From contig LDXM01000007.1 of NCBI GenBank assembly GCA_001443375.1, forward strand, positions 41,856-105,855: a stretch of 64,000 nucleotides of DNA, in the 5' to 3' direction. This DNA is from Chloroflexi bacterium CSP1-4. Its GTDB lineage: Bacteria; Chloroflexota; Limnocylindria; Limnocylindrales; CSP1-4. The notes under the pieces were generated by a model. The model saw only the letters and a program-made list of their open reading frames with translations, ran no database searches and had not been told where the DNA came from. Position 1 is the stretch's first letter; each line of letters begins with the position of its first letter. Below, piece by piece: positions 7,928 to 16,681 of this stretch. Both the position numbers and the translations under genes were made by a program.

Positions 7928-10900
7928 GTGATCTGCTCGAGCTGCGGGACCGAGAACGAGGCCGGCGGGAAGTTCTGCAACGAGTGCGGTGGCTCGACGC
8001 AGGCAGGCTGTCCTTCGTGCGGGGTGACGAACAAGCCCGGCGCGAAGTTCTGTGGCGGATGCGGCGCCGCGCTCCAGCCAGGCTTCACTGCCTCCGCCGT
8101 TCGTGCTGCCCCGCCCGCCCCTGCTCTTGCTCCCGTAGCCGAGCGGCGCCTCGTGTCGGTCCTCTTCGCGGATCTCGTGGGCTTCACACCGTTCGCGGAG
8201 GAGCGCGACGCGGAGGACGTCCGCGACACTCTCACCCGCTACTTCGAGCTGTCCAGCGACGTGATCACCCGCTACGGCGGCACGGTCGAGAAGTTCATCG
8301 GTGATGCGGTCATGGCGGTCTGGGGCGCTCCGGTGGCCCGAGAGGACGACGCCGAGCGGGCGGTGAGGGCCGGGCTTGAGCTTGTCGACGCGGTCAAGTC
8401 GCTCGGCCCGACGATCCAGGCAAGAGCCGGGGTCCTGACCGGCGAGGCCGCCGTGACCCTGGGGGCCACGAATCAGGGGATGGTCGCGGGGGATCTCGTC
8501 AACACCGCGGCGCGGCTGCAGAGCGTCGCTCCGCCCGGTGCCGTCCTGGTCGGCGAGACGACCCAGCGGGCCGCCAGCAAGGCGATCGCCTTCGAGGAGG
8601 TCGGTGAGCAGCTCCTCAAGGGAAAGACCACCCCCGTTCCTGCCTGGCGCGCCCTCCGAGTCGTCGCCGAGCGCGGCGGCCGGAACCGTGCCGAGACGCT
8701 CGAGGCGCCATTCGTCGGCCGCGACGACGAGCTGCGCCTGCTCAAGGACCTCTTCCATGCCACCGCCCGTGAGCGCCGCACGCGGCTCGTCTCGATCGTC
8801 GGCCAAGCGGGGCTCGGCAAGTCGCGACTCGCATGGGAGCTCGAGAAGTACCTCGACGGGTTGGCCGACGAGGTCGCCCGGCACCATGGGCGTTCCCCGG
8901 CGTATGGCGAGGGGATCACCTTCTGGGCACTGGCCGAGATGGTCCGCGGGCGGGCCGGCATCGCCGAGAGCGATGACGATAGGACGAGCCGCGAGAAGCT
9001 CGCGACGGCCCTCGCCGGAGATGTGCCCGACGAGGCCGACCGCGGCTGGGTCGCTCCACGACTGGGCGCCCTGCTGGGGATCGAGGAGGCGCCGACCGGG
9101 GAGCGCGCGGAGCTCTTCGCCGCCTGGCGCATGTTGTTTGAACAGGTCGCTGCCCGCGGTCCCGCGGTGCTCATCTTCGAGGATCTGCAGTGGGCCGATG
9201 CGGGGCTTCTCGACTTCATCGAGTCGATGCTGGAATGGTCACGGGCGCACCCCATCCTGATCGTCACGCTGGCGCGCCCGGAGCTGCTCGACCGTCGGCC
9301 CACGTGGGGGGCGGGGCAACGCAGCTTCACGTCGCTCCACCTCGAACCACTCACCGGAGCGGCGATGGCGCAGCTGCTCACCGGCCTTGCCCCTGGGTTG
9401 CCGGACACCCTCGTGCAGCGCATCGTCGCGCGCGCGGAGGGCGTCCCCCTCTACGCGGTCGAGACCGTGCGCATGCTGCTCGACGACGCCAAGCTCGTCG
9501 CCGCCGATGGCGGGTACCGACTTGTCGGCGAGGTCGAGCGCCTGGCCGTCCCCGAGACGCTCCACGCGCTGATCGCGGCGCGCCTGGATGGCCTCGACAC
9601 GGCAGACCGCCGACTCGTGCAGGATGCCGCGGTCCTCGGCCAGACCTTCACGCTCGATGGGTTGGCGATCCTGAGTGGCGAACCGGCGGAGGGTCTCGAG
9701 CCGCGCCTGCAGGCGCTCGTGCGCAAGGAACTCTTCGTTCTGAACTCCGATCCCCGATCGCCGGAGCGGGGCCAGTACGGCTTCGTGCAAAGTCTGATCC
9801 GGGAGGTCGCATACGCGGCCCTCGCCCGGAAGGAACGCCTCGCCCGGCACCTGGCCACGGCGCGCTATTTCGAGGCATTCGGACAGGACGAGCTGGCGGG
9901 GATGATCGCCAGCCACTACCTCGCCGCGAGCGAGGCCAGCCCCAGGGGGCCGGAAGCCGAGGCCTTGGCGGCCAGGGCGCGCGTCGCCCTGCGGGATGCG
10001 GCCGAGCGCGCGACCGCCCTTCACTCGCACGACCAAGCGCTTGGCTATCTCGAGCAGGCACTCCGGACGACGAACGATCCAGCCGAGCGCGCCGCGTTGG
10101 AGGAACGGGCGGCCGAGGCTGCGCAAGCGGCCGGCAAGTACGAGATCGCCGAACGCTACCTGAACGAGGTGATCGCATGGCACCGGCAGCAGGGCGACCG
10201 CATCGCGGCCGCCCGCGCCACCGCCAGGCTGGGGACGACTCTCATCGAGCTGCTGCGCCTGGAGCCGGCGATCGCCGCCCTGGAGGGCGCGCTGTCCGAC
10301 CTCTCCGCGCTGGAGTCCGACCCCGACGTCGCGTCCTTCAGCGCTCAGCTCGCACGGGCCTACGTCGACCACGACGACACGGGCCCCGCGCTCGCATGGG
10401 CAGACCGGGCGATCGCCGCCGCCGAGCGTCTCGACCAGGTCCCGGTGATCACCGATGCCCTGATCACTCGCGGCTCGGCCGCCTGGTCACAGGGCCGTCC
10501 TCGCGAGAGTCGAGCGCTGTTCAGCGGGGCGCTCGCCCTGGCCGAGCGGCATGAGCTGGTCGCATCCGAACTTCGGGCTCGCAGCTGGCTTGCCGACCTC
10601 GAGTCTCTCGATGACCCGACTGTCGCGCAAGAGCTCCGTAAGGCCGGCCTGGAACTCGCCCGCAGGACGGGCGACCGCGAATCGGTGAGCGTATTCACGT
10701 TCGACATGATCTGGGAGACCTACCAGTCCGGTGACTGGGACGGCGTGCTCGCCACGATCGACGCCCTCGAGGAGGGCGAGCTCGTCTTCCACCAGCAAGA
10801 GCATCTCAACGACCTGCTCGCGCTGATCGCCGCCTACCGGGGCGACACGGCAACCGCTCAGGAACGGCTCGTCATGGGTAAGGCACACCTCGCCGGCGTC

Positions 10901-11407
10901 ACGCATCCCACGCACGTGGCCAACTACCGCGCCGTGGTTGCCGAGGTGGCGCTGGCCGAGGGCCGCTTCGAGGAAGCCTATGCGGAGGCCACGGCCGCGG
11001 CCGTGGCGAGTCCCCGTCTGGCACACGCCGCCTCCCGCCTTGGGGCCCGGGCCGCGGCCTGGCTGGGCGACGGCGAACACGTCCGAGAGGCGCTGGATCG
11101 TATGGTCGCAGCCGACCGACGCGGCCGATGGTTCGATGCCGGACGGCGAACCGTCCGGGCGGCCCTCGCGTCGCTCACCGGTGAGCGCGAGGCGGCGATC
11201 GCGGGGTACCTCGATGGGGCCGCTCTCTGGCGCGACGCGGGCTGGGCCGTGGAGCTGGGGCTCTGCCAGCTGGACTTCACGAGGCTGATCGGGCCAGGCG
11301 AACCGACCGCACGGGCAGCGGCAGACGAGGCCCGCGAGATCTTCACCCGGCTCGGTGCCGCACCGCTGCTCGCCCGCCTGGACGCGGCGCTGGGACGCGC
11401 GCCGTAG
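7928..11407 (+). CDS. Large signalling protein: zinc ribbons, class III cyclase, STAND ATPase, TPR repeats
   Basis: This 1159-residue protein is intact. Two zinc ribbons lie at residues about 3-45 (CSSCG...CNECG and CPSCG...CGGCG). The cyclase domain follows (about 80-240), with metal aspartates in LFADLVGFT and FIGDAVMAVWG, the substrate-type lysine in GTVEKFIGD, and GDLVNTAARLQ. A STAND-type ATPase starts near 255 with Walker A GQAGLGKS and a Walker B-like VLIFEDLQWAD. TPR-like helices fill about 640-1159. It probably makes a cyclic nucleotide or uses the cyclase fold as a sensor, gated by ATP and protein partners; the input is unknown. GTG 7928 is chosen because the zinc-ribbon module begins directly there, with GGGAG upstream. 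Confidence 0.85.
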   Translation: MICSSCGTENEAGGKFCNECGGSTQAGCPSCGVTNKPGAKFCGGCGAALQPGFTASAVRAAPPAPALAPVAERRLVSVLFADLVGFTPFAEERDAEDVRDTLTRYFELSSDVITRYGGTVEKFIGDAVMAVWGAPVAREDDAERAVRAGLELVDAVKSLGPTIQARAGVLTGEAAVTLGATNQGMVAGDLVNTAARLQSVAPPGAVLVGETTQRAASKAIAFEEVGEQLLKGKTTPVPAWRALRVVAERGGRNRAETLEAPFVGRDDELRLLKDLFHATARERRTRLVSIVGQAGLGKSRLAWELEKYLDGLADEVARHHGRSPAYGEGITFWALAEMVRGRAGIAESDDDRTSREKLATALAGDVPDEADRGWVAPRLGALLGIEEAPTGERAELFAAWRMLFEQVAARGPAVLIFEDLQWADAGLLDFIESMLEWSRAHPILIVTLARPELLDRRPTWGAGQRSFTSLHLEPLTGAAMAQLLTGLAPGLPDTLVQRIVARAEGVPLYAVETVRMLLDDAKLVAADGGYRLVGEVERLAVPETLHALIAARLDGLDTADRRLVQDAAVLGQTFTLDGLAILSGEPAEGLEPRLQALVRKELFVLNSDPRSPERGQYGFVQSLIREVAYAALARKERLARHLATARYFEAFGQDELAGMIASHYLAASEASPRGPEAEALAARARVALRDAAERATALHSHDQALGYLEQALRTTNDPAERAALEERAAEAAQAAGKYEIAERYLNEVIAWHRQQGDRIAAARATARLGTTLIELLRLEPAIAALEGALSDLSALESDPDVASFSAQLARAYVDHDDTGPALAWADRAIAAAERLDQVPVITDALITRGSAAWSQGRPRESRALFSGALALAERHELVASELRARSWLADLESLDDPTVAQELRKAGLELARRTGDRESVSVFTFDMIWETYQSGDWDGVLATIDALEEGELVFHQQEHLNDLLALIAAYRGDTATAQERLVMGKAHLAGVTHPTHVANYRAVVAEVALAEGRFEEAYAEATAAAVASPRLAHAASRLGARAAAWLGDGEHVREALDRMVAADRRGRWFDAGRRTVRAALASLTGEREAAIAGYLDGAALWRDAGWAVELGLCQLDFTRLIGPGEPTARAAADEAREIFTRLGAAPLLARLDAALGRAP

Positions 11408-11499
11408 AAGCCAGATCGCGTCTGGGCAGCCGAAACTCCCAGGGCGCGGACCCCGAGCAGAGCGGGTGATCCCTCACCGGGGCGCTCGCTTTCGCCGAC

Positions 11500-11505
11500 T
11501 ATACT
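11500..11505 (+). promoter_or_regulatory. Possible -10 element upstream of the acoX-like operon
   Basis: TATACT lies 60 bases before the acoX-like ATG in the 158-base gap after the regulator gene, the expected place for the operon promoter. I find no convincing -35 hexamer at 16-18 bases, so the call rests on one box and its position. Confidence 0.35.
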
Positions 11506-11565
11506 GAGACGTCCCCTCCTGCCAGGCGGGCAGGGTGCACTCCGGGCCTGGCTCCAGGTCGTGCC

Positions 11566-12630
11566 ATGGCGAGTGTCGGTCTCATCGTCAATCCGAGCGC
11601 CTCGCGGGACGTGCGGCGGCTGACGTCGCTTGCTCGCACGATCGACGTGCATGAGCGCGCGAACGCCGTCGCGCGGGTGCTCTGCGGGCTGGCGGGCGGC
11701 GGCGTCGAGCTCGTGTGGTACATGCCCGATCCGACCCACGTCGTGGAGCGGGCGTGTGAGGCGCTCGCCGCGACGCCGGCTGCCGGGGCTGCCGCCGGGC
11801 TCCGTCTTCGCCCGATCGTACTGGGTGGCGACGGGTACGCGTCGGACGCGGCCGGCACCCGGGCCGCGTCCATGGCGCTGGGCGAGGCGGGCGTCGCCTG
11901 CCTCGTGACCTTCGGCGGCGATGGCACGAACCGTGCTGTCGCCTCGGGCTGGCCGGAGGGGGTGCTCCTGCCGCTTGCCGGGGGCACGAACAACGCGTTC
12001 GCCACCCCCCTGGATCCGACGGCGGCCGGGCTTGCCGCCGCGCTCTACGCGGCCGATCCCGCGCGGCACGATCGCCACGTCGTGCGCCGGCCGCGCCTCG
12101 AGTTGCGGCTCGACGGCGCTGCGCCGACGATCGCCCTCGTCGACGTCGCGGTGGTGCGCGGCGGCTGGGTCGGGGCACACGCGATCTGGGACCCCGGGCT
12201 GCTCGTCGAGGCGGTGGTCGCGCGCAGCGACCCGTCGCTCACGGGCCTGGCCGGTGTGGCGGGCGTCGTCCGGCCGCTCGACGGGCAGGCGGTGGAGGCC
12301 ATCCACCTCCGGTTCGGTCCGCTCGGCCGGCGCGTCCTCGTGCCTCTCGGGCCCGGTCAGCTCGTTCCCATCGAGGTCCACGACGTGCGGGTGCTCCGGC
12401 CCGGCGAGCGGATCGTCTTGGCTGGCCAAGACGGCGCCGCGCCCGGGCAGGTCACCCTGGCGTTCGACGGCGAACGGGAGATCACGCTCACACCCGGCTC
12501 CGTCGCCGAGGTGCGGCTCCACGCGAATGGTCCGCGTGTGCTGGATGCCGCCGGGTTGCTCCGAGCGGCGGCGGCCGACGGGCTCCTGGTCGCACCGGGC
12601 GTACCCGACCGGTGGGGAGCGGAACGATGA
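11566..12630 (+). CDS. acoX: AcoX-like ATP-NAD kinase family protein
   Basis: The 354-residue protein has the NAD-kinase/diacylglycerol-kinase fold signature GGDGTNR at residues 117-123 and the second nucleotide loop GGTNNAF at 139-145. Its N-terminus, VGLIVNPSASRDVRRL, and its position directly before lipoate ligase and E1/E2 genes match AcoX of acetoin-degradation operons. AcoX is widespread in such operons, but its reaction is not firmly established. The stop overlaps the lplA start (ATGA), so translation is probably coupled. Ordinary NAD kinase is less likely because of the N-terminal NPSASRD motif and the operon context. The C-terminal third (about 240-354) is a beta-rich domain typical of the family. 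Confidence 0.8.
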   Translation: MASVGLIVNPSASRDVRRLTSLARTIDVHERANAVARVLCGLAGGGVELVWYMPDPTHVVERACEALAATPAAGAAAGLRLRPIVLGGDGYASDAAGTRAASMALGEAGVACLVTFGGDGTNRAVASGWPEGVLLPLAGGTNNAFATPLDPTAAGLAAALYAADPARHDRHVVRRPRLELRLDGAAPTIALVDVAVVRGGWVGAHAIWDPGLLVEAVVARSDPSLTGLAGVAGVVRPLDGQAVEAIHLRFGPLGRRVLVPLGPGQLVPIEVHDVRVLRPGERIVLAGQDGAAPGQVTLAFDGEREITLTPGSVAEVRLHANGPRVLDAAGLLRAAAADGLLVAPGVPDRWGAER

Positions 12631-13421
12631 CGGCCGCATCCGCTGACGGGACGTGGCGCGTCCTCGCCGACGACGGCGGGCGCGATGCCCTGCGCAACCT
12701 GGCGCTCGACGAGGCCCTCGGCCGGACGGCGGGACCGGTCCCGACGGTCCGCCTCTGGCGGAACGGTCCCTGCGTCGTCCTCGGCAGGTTCCAGGTCACC
12801 GCTGCCGAGGTCGACGCGCGCGCCTGCCGGGAGCTCGGCGTGCCGGTGTATCGGCGCTTCACCGGCGGTGGGGCCGTGTACCAGGACCCGGGCAACCTCA
12901 ACGTCACCATCGTGGTCCGCCGGGACGACCCGCATCTCGCGGGCCGGATCGAGTCGTCCAGGCTGCCCGACCTCTACCGACTCGTGCTCGAGCCACTCGC
13001 CGCGGCCGCCCGGTCGCTCGGCCCGGCGGCCGTGGCGGCCGAGCGGGACCTGATGGTCGGCCGAACGAAGCTCGGCGGCGTCGCCGCCTGGATCGGCCGC
13101 GAGGCCCTGCTCGTCCACGGGACGCTCCTCGTCGACGCCGACCTGGCGACGCTCGAGTCGGTCCTCGCCGGGCCGGGGGCTCCAGGCGACCCGCGCTGGG
13201 AACGCACGCGCAGCAGGCGGTCGCCGGTCACCTCGCTTGCTCGCGAGGCCGGCGCGACCGGGAGGTCGGGCCTCGATCCGGCCACCGTGGACGCGGCCGT
13301 CGTTGCCGCGGTGACCCATGGGGCCGGGCGAGCTGGCTCAGTCACGGAAGACGAAGCGGCCAGTACCGCCCGGCTCATGCAGGTGCGGTACGCCCAGCCG
13401 GGCTGGCACGAGCACGGGTGA
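12627..13421 (+). CDS. lplA: Lipoate-protein ligase A family protein
   Basis: The 264-residue protein belongs to the biotin/lipoate ligase superfamily, which attaches lipoate or octanoate to lysines of E2 and H proteins. Visible landmarks are the substrate-binding stretch RRFTGGGAVYQDPGNLN (76-92) and the probable catalytic lysine K148 in GRTKLGG, followed by ALLVHGTLLVD. It lacks the separate C-terminal accessory domain of E. coli LplA and may therefore be an octanoyltransferase-like (LipM) or two-part ligase. ATG 12627 overlaps the acoX stop and has a GGGGAG site upstream. Its likely client is the E2 encoded at 15581, whose lipoyl lysine is K43. Confidence 0.85.
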   Translation: MTAASADGTWRVLADDGGRDALRNLALDEALGRTAGPVPTVRLWRNGPCVVLGRFQVTAAEVDARACRELGVPVYRRFTGGGAVYQDPGNLNVTIVVRRDDPHLAGRIESSRLPDLYRLVLEPLAAAARSLGPAAVAAERDLMVGRTKLGGVAAWIGREALLVHGTLLVDADLATLESVLAGPGAPGDPRWERTRSRRSPVTSLAREAGATGRSGLDPATVDAAVVAAVTHGAGRAGSVTEDEAASTARLMQVRYAQPGWHEHG

Positions 13422-13489
13422 AGGGAGGCGATGCAGAGCGGAGAACCTCACGGTCCCCAACGGTTTCAGGCATGGAGGAGATACCACCG

Positions 13490-14473
13490 ATGCCCAGCGA
13501 CGAGACACTTCGCGAGATGCACCACCAGATGGTTCGCATCCGCCTCTTCGAGGAGACCATCCAGAAGATCTACTTCGAGGGCAAGACGCCCGCGTTCGAC
13601 ATCGCCGCCGGGCCGGTGCCCGGCGAGATGCACCTCGCGGCGGGCCAGGAGCCCGTCGCGGCCGGGGTCTGCGCCCATCTCCGCCCGACCGACGCCGTGA
13701 CGGCCACCCACCGCCCGCATCACGTCGCGCTGGCGCACGGCATGGACATGAAGAAGCTGGCCGCCGAGATCTTCGGCAAGGACACCGGCCTGGGTCATGG
13801 CAAGGGCGGCCACATGCACCTGTTCGATCCGGCGACGAACTTCGGCTGCAGCGGGATCATCGCGGAGGGCATGCCCACCGCCGTCGGCCACGCGCTCGCC
13901 TTCAAGAAGCAGGGCCGCGACGACGTCGCGGTGTCGTTCTTCGGCGAGGGGGCCGCCAATCAGGGCGCGTTCCACGAGTCGCTCAACCTCGCCGCGCTGT
14001 GGACGCTGCCGGTCGTCTTCGTCTGCGAGGACAACGCGTGGGCGATCAGCGTGCCGAAGGAGAAGGCCACCGCGATCGCCAACAACAGCGATCGCGCCGC
14101 GGCATACGGGATCCCGGGCGTGCTCGTCCCGGACAACGACCCCGTCGCGATCTACGAGGCCGCCGGCGAGGCGGTGGCTCGGGCTCGGCGTGGCGCCGGC
14201 CCCTCGCTCATCGAGATCAAGACCGATCGCCTGCTCGGCCACTTCGAGGGCGACCCGCAGGCCTACCGGACGAAGGAGGAGCTGGCCCTGCTCAAGGAGC
14301 GCGATGCGCTCCGGGCGTTCGAGCGCCGGCTCATCGACGCCGGCTCGCTGACTGCGGCCGACGCCGAGGCGACCTGGACACGCTGCCGGACGGAGGTCGA
14401 CGGAGCGATCGAGTTCGCCCGGACGAGCCCGTACCCGGAGCCCGCGGCCGCCCTCCAGCACGTCTTCGCCTGA
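13490..14473 (+). CDS. acoA: Thiamine-diphosphate dehydrogenase E1 alpha subunit (acetoin/pyruvate type)
   Basis: This 327-residue protein is the alpha subunit of a two-subunit E1 that decarboxylates or cleaves its substrate with thiamine diphosphate. The cofactor motif runs from GEGAANQ (152-158) to DNAW (181-184), and the phosphate-side loop GLGHGKGGHMHL (100-111) is typical. Length matches AcoA/PdhA of the short type. ATG 13490 is chosen because GGAGGAG ends 9 bases upstream; an in-frame ATG at 13472 lies before that site. The gene is followed 17 bases later by the beta subunit. With AcoX in the operon, acetoin is the favoured substrate, but pyruvate or a branched-chain 2-oxoacid cannot be excluded by sequence alone. 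Confidence 0.88.
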   Translation: MPSDETLREMHHQMVRIRLFEETIQKIYFEGKTPAFDIAAGPVPGEMHLAAGQEPVAAGVCAHLRPTDAVTATHRPHHVALAHGMDMKKLAAEIFGKDTGLGHGKGGHMHLFDPATNFGCSGIIAEGMPTAVGHALAFKKQGRDDVAVSFFGEGAANQGAFHESLNLAALWTLPVVFVCEDNAWAISVPKEKATAIANNSDRAAAYGIPGVLVPDNDPVAIYEAAGEAVARARRGAGPSLIEIKTDRLLGHFEGDPQAYRTKEELALLKERDALRAFERRLIDAGSLTAADAEATWTRCRTEVDGAIEFARTSPYPEPAAALQHVFA

Positions 14474-14490
14474 TCGAAGGGAGCCCACCG

Positions 14491-15507
14491 ATGGCAGTCG
14501 AAACCCAGCGCCTGCTTACGACATCGAAGGCCATCTCCGAGGCGATCGCCCAGGAGATGGAGCGGGACCCACGGGTCTTCGTCATGGGCGAGGATATCGG
14601 GGTCTACGGCGGCATCTTCGGGGCGACCGAGGGGCTGCTTGCGAAGTTCGGACCCGAGCGCGTGATGGACACGCCGATCTCGGAGACGGCGTTCATCGGG
14701 GCGGCGGTCGGCGCCGCGGTCTCGGGCATGCGGCCGATCGCCGAGCTGATGTTCGTTGACTTCTTTGGCGTCTGCATGGACCAGATCTACAACCACATGG
14801 CGAAGATCCATTACGAGTCCGGCGGGAACGTGAAGGTGCCCGTCGTCATCACCACCGCCATCGGCGGCGGCTACGGCGACGCCGCTCAGCACTCGCAGAC
14901 GCTCTACGGGATGTTCGCCCACCTGCCCGGGATGAAGATCGTCGTGCCCTCCACGCCCTACGACGCGAAGGGCCTGATGATCTCGGCCATCCGGGACGAC
15001 AATCCGGTCATCTACATGTTCCACAAGGGGGTCATGGGGCTCGGCTGGATGACGCCGAACCCGCGCGCGACGGGGCCCGTGCCCGAGGAGCCGTACACGA
15101 TCCCGATCGGCAAGGCGGATGTGAAGCGCGAGGGTCGCGACGTCACGGTCGTCACGCTCTCGCTCATGGTCCACCGGGCGCTCGATGCGGCCGAGGACCT
15201 GGCCAAGGAGGGCATCGAAGCGGAGGTCCTCGACCTGCGCACGGTGATCCCGCTCGACCGCGAAGCGATCGTCGAGTCCGTGAAGAAGACGCACCGCCTC
15301 CTCGTGGTCGACGAGGACTACCGGAGCTTCGGCCTGTCCGGCGAGGTCATCACGACGGCGATCGAGGGAGCGTTCGATCATCTCGACGCGCCGCCGGCCC
15401 GGCTCGCCTACCCGGACGTCCCGATCCCGTACAGCCGTCCGCTCGAGCAGTTCTGCCTGCCCGATCGGGGCAAGATCGCGGCGGCCGTGCGCCAGCTCAT
15501 GAGCTGA
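14491..15507 (+). CDS. acoB: Thiamine-diphosphate dehydrogenase E1 beta subunit
   Basis: The 338-residue beta subunit shows the family features: early EAIAQEMERDPRVFVMGEDIGVYGG with the catalytic-base glutamate region, the potassium-binding/core segment PVVITTAIGGGYGDAAQHSQTLYGMFAHLPGMKIVVPSTPYDAKG, and the C-terminal transketolase domain (LDLRTVIPLDREAIVESVKKTHRLLVVDED). It forms the alpha2beta2 E1 with the product of the preceding gene. The start ATG follows GAAGGGAG. Usual family length is about 325-340. A strong hairpin separates it from the E2 gene, so E1 and E2 may be made in unequal amounts. Confidence 0.9.
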   Translation: MAVETQRLLTTSKAISEAIAQEMERDPRVFVMGEDIGVYGGIFGATEGLLAKFGPERVMDTPISETAFIGAAVGAAVSGMRPIAELMFVDFFGVCMDQIYNHMAKIHYESGGNVKVPVVITTAIGGGYGDAAQHSQTLYGMFAHLPGMKIVVPSTPYDAKGLMISAIRDDNPVIYMFHKGVMGLGWMTPNPRATGPVPEEPYTIPIGKADVKREGRDVTVVTLSLMVHRALDAAEDLAKEGIEAEVLDLRTVIPLDREAIVESVKKTHRLLVVDEDYRSFGLSGEVITTAIEGAFDHLDAPPARLAYPDVPIPYSRPLEQFCLPDRGKIAAAVRQLMS

Positions 15508-15518
15508 CGACCGGCCAA

Positions 15519-15550
15519 GGGGCGCCGGGCGGTCAGCCGCCCGGCGCCCC
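15519..15550 (+). terminator. Perfect 14-bp hairpin between E1 beta and E2 genes
   Basis: GGGGCGCCGGGCGG (15519-15532) pairs completely with CCGCCCGGCGCCCC (15537-15550) around a TCAG loop, 12 bases after the acoB stop and 31 bases before the E2 start. There is no T tract after it (TCGCGTCAAC). It may be a partial terminator, an RNA-stabilising stem for the upstream genes, or a processing site. Confidence 0.6.
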
Positions 15551-15580
15551 TCGCGTCAACACTCGCGAAGGAGGAGCGTC

Positions 15581-16681
15581 ATGCGCCACGAGATCGTGAT
15601 GCCGCGCCTGTCGGACACGGTCGAGGAGGGCGTCCTCGTGACCTGGTTCGTGGAACCCGGTGCGACGGTCCGGGAGGGCGATCTCGTAGCCGAGGTCCAG
15701 GTCGAGAAGGTGGCCGCGGAGGTCCGTGCCCCGGCTACCGGGCGGATCGGCAGCCTGCTCGCGGAGCCGGGCGGCGTCGTCGTGCAGGGCGCGGTCATCG
15801 CCGTCCTCGAACCCGAGGGATCGGTCGCCGCGCCGGTCGGGGGCCTCGGCGCACTCGCCTCACCTGCGGCCAGACGGCTCGCCGCCGAGCTGGGCCTCGA
15901 CCTTGCCGCCGTGCCGGGGAGTGGACCGGGAGGGCGGATCGTCGAGGCGGACGTGCGCGCGGCAGCGGACGCCCGTGGCGCCGGCGCGCCCGCCCCATCC
16001 ACCGAAGGCCGGCTCGAACCCCTCTCACCGATGCGCCGCGCGATCGCCGAGCGACTGCGGGCGGGGTTCGCCGCCACGGCGCAGCTCACCCTCACCAGTG
16101 AGGCCGACGTCACCGTCCTGGCCGGTCGGCTGACCGATTGGTCGGTGGCCTGGGGCCGGCGTGCCTCGTACAGCGAGGCGATCGTCCGGGCGTCCGCGCT
16201 CGCCCTGCGCGACCACCCGCGGCTGGCTGCCCGCTGGACCGGCGTGGGCATCGTCCACCCGGAGCGCATCGATGTCGGCATCGCGGTGGCCCTCGACGAC
16301 GGGCTCATCGTGCCGGTCGTCCGGGACGCCGATGGCAAGGGTCTGGCCACGCTCGGGGCGGAGATCGCCGAGCTGGCCGAGCGGGCCAGGCGCGGCCAGC
16401 TCACCCCGGCCGAGACCGAAGGCGGCTGTTTCTCGGTGACGAACCTCGGGGCCTACCGCATCGACGCCTTCACGCCGCTCCTCAACCCGCCGCAGACGGC
16501 CATCCTCGGCGTCGGGCGCGCCAGAGCGCGCCCGGCCGTCGTCGACGGCGCGGTCGTCGTGCGGACGCTCCTCGTCCTGAGCCTCACCTTCGACCACCAG
16601 GTCGTCGACGGGGCGCCCGCGGCGGCCTTCCTCGACGCCGTCGTGGAGCTCCTCGAGGATCCCGATCGGCTCGAAGGCTAG
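15581..16681 (+). CDS. acoC: Dihydrolipoamide acyltransferase (E2) of 2-oxoacid/acetoin dehydrogenase
   Basis: Domains are in the expected order. A single lipoyl domain (1-78) carries the probable lipoyl lysine K43 in the context EVQVEKVAAEV. A peripheral subunit-binding domain follows at about 90-126 (ASPAARRLAAELGLDLAAVPG, then GRIVEADV). The catalytic acyltransferase domain runs about 145-366, with the active-site HxxxDG as FDHQVVDG. Lysine in EKV rather than the commoner DKA is seen in the family. The N-terminus MRHEIVMPRLSDTVEEG fits with GGAGGAG just upstream. The stop overlaps the stop of the leftward iron-sulfur subunit gene. No E3 (lipoamide dehydrogenase) gene is in this cluster, so E3 must come from elsewhere. 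Confidence 0.9.
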   Translation: MRHEIVMPRLSDTVEEGVLVTWFVEPGATVREGDLVAEVQVEKVAAEVRAPATGRIGSLLAEPGGVVVQGAVIAVLEPEGSVAAPVGGLGALASPAARRLAAELGLDLAAVPGSGPGGRIVEADVRAAADARGAGAPAPSTEGRLEPLSPMRRAIAERLRAGFAATAQLTLTSEADVTVLAGRLTDWSVAWGRRASYSEAIVRASALALRDHPRLAARWTGVGIVHPERIDVGIAVALDDGLIVPVVRDADGKGLATLGAEIAELAERARRGQLTPAETEGGCFSVTNLGAYRIDAFTPLLNPPQTAILGVGRARARPAVVDGAVVVRTLLVLSLTFDHQVVDGAPAAAFLDAVVELLEDPDRLEG

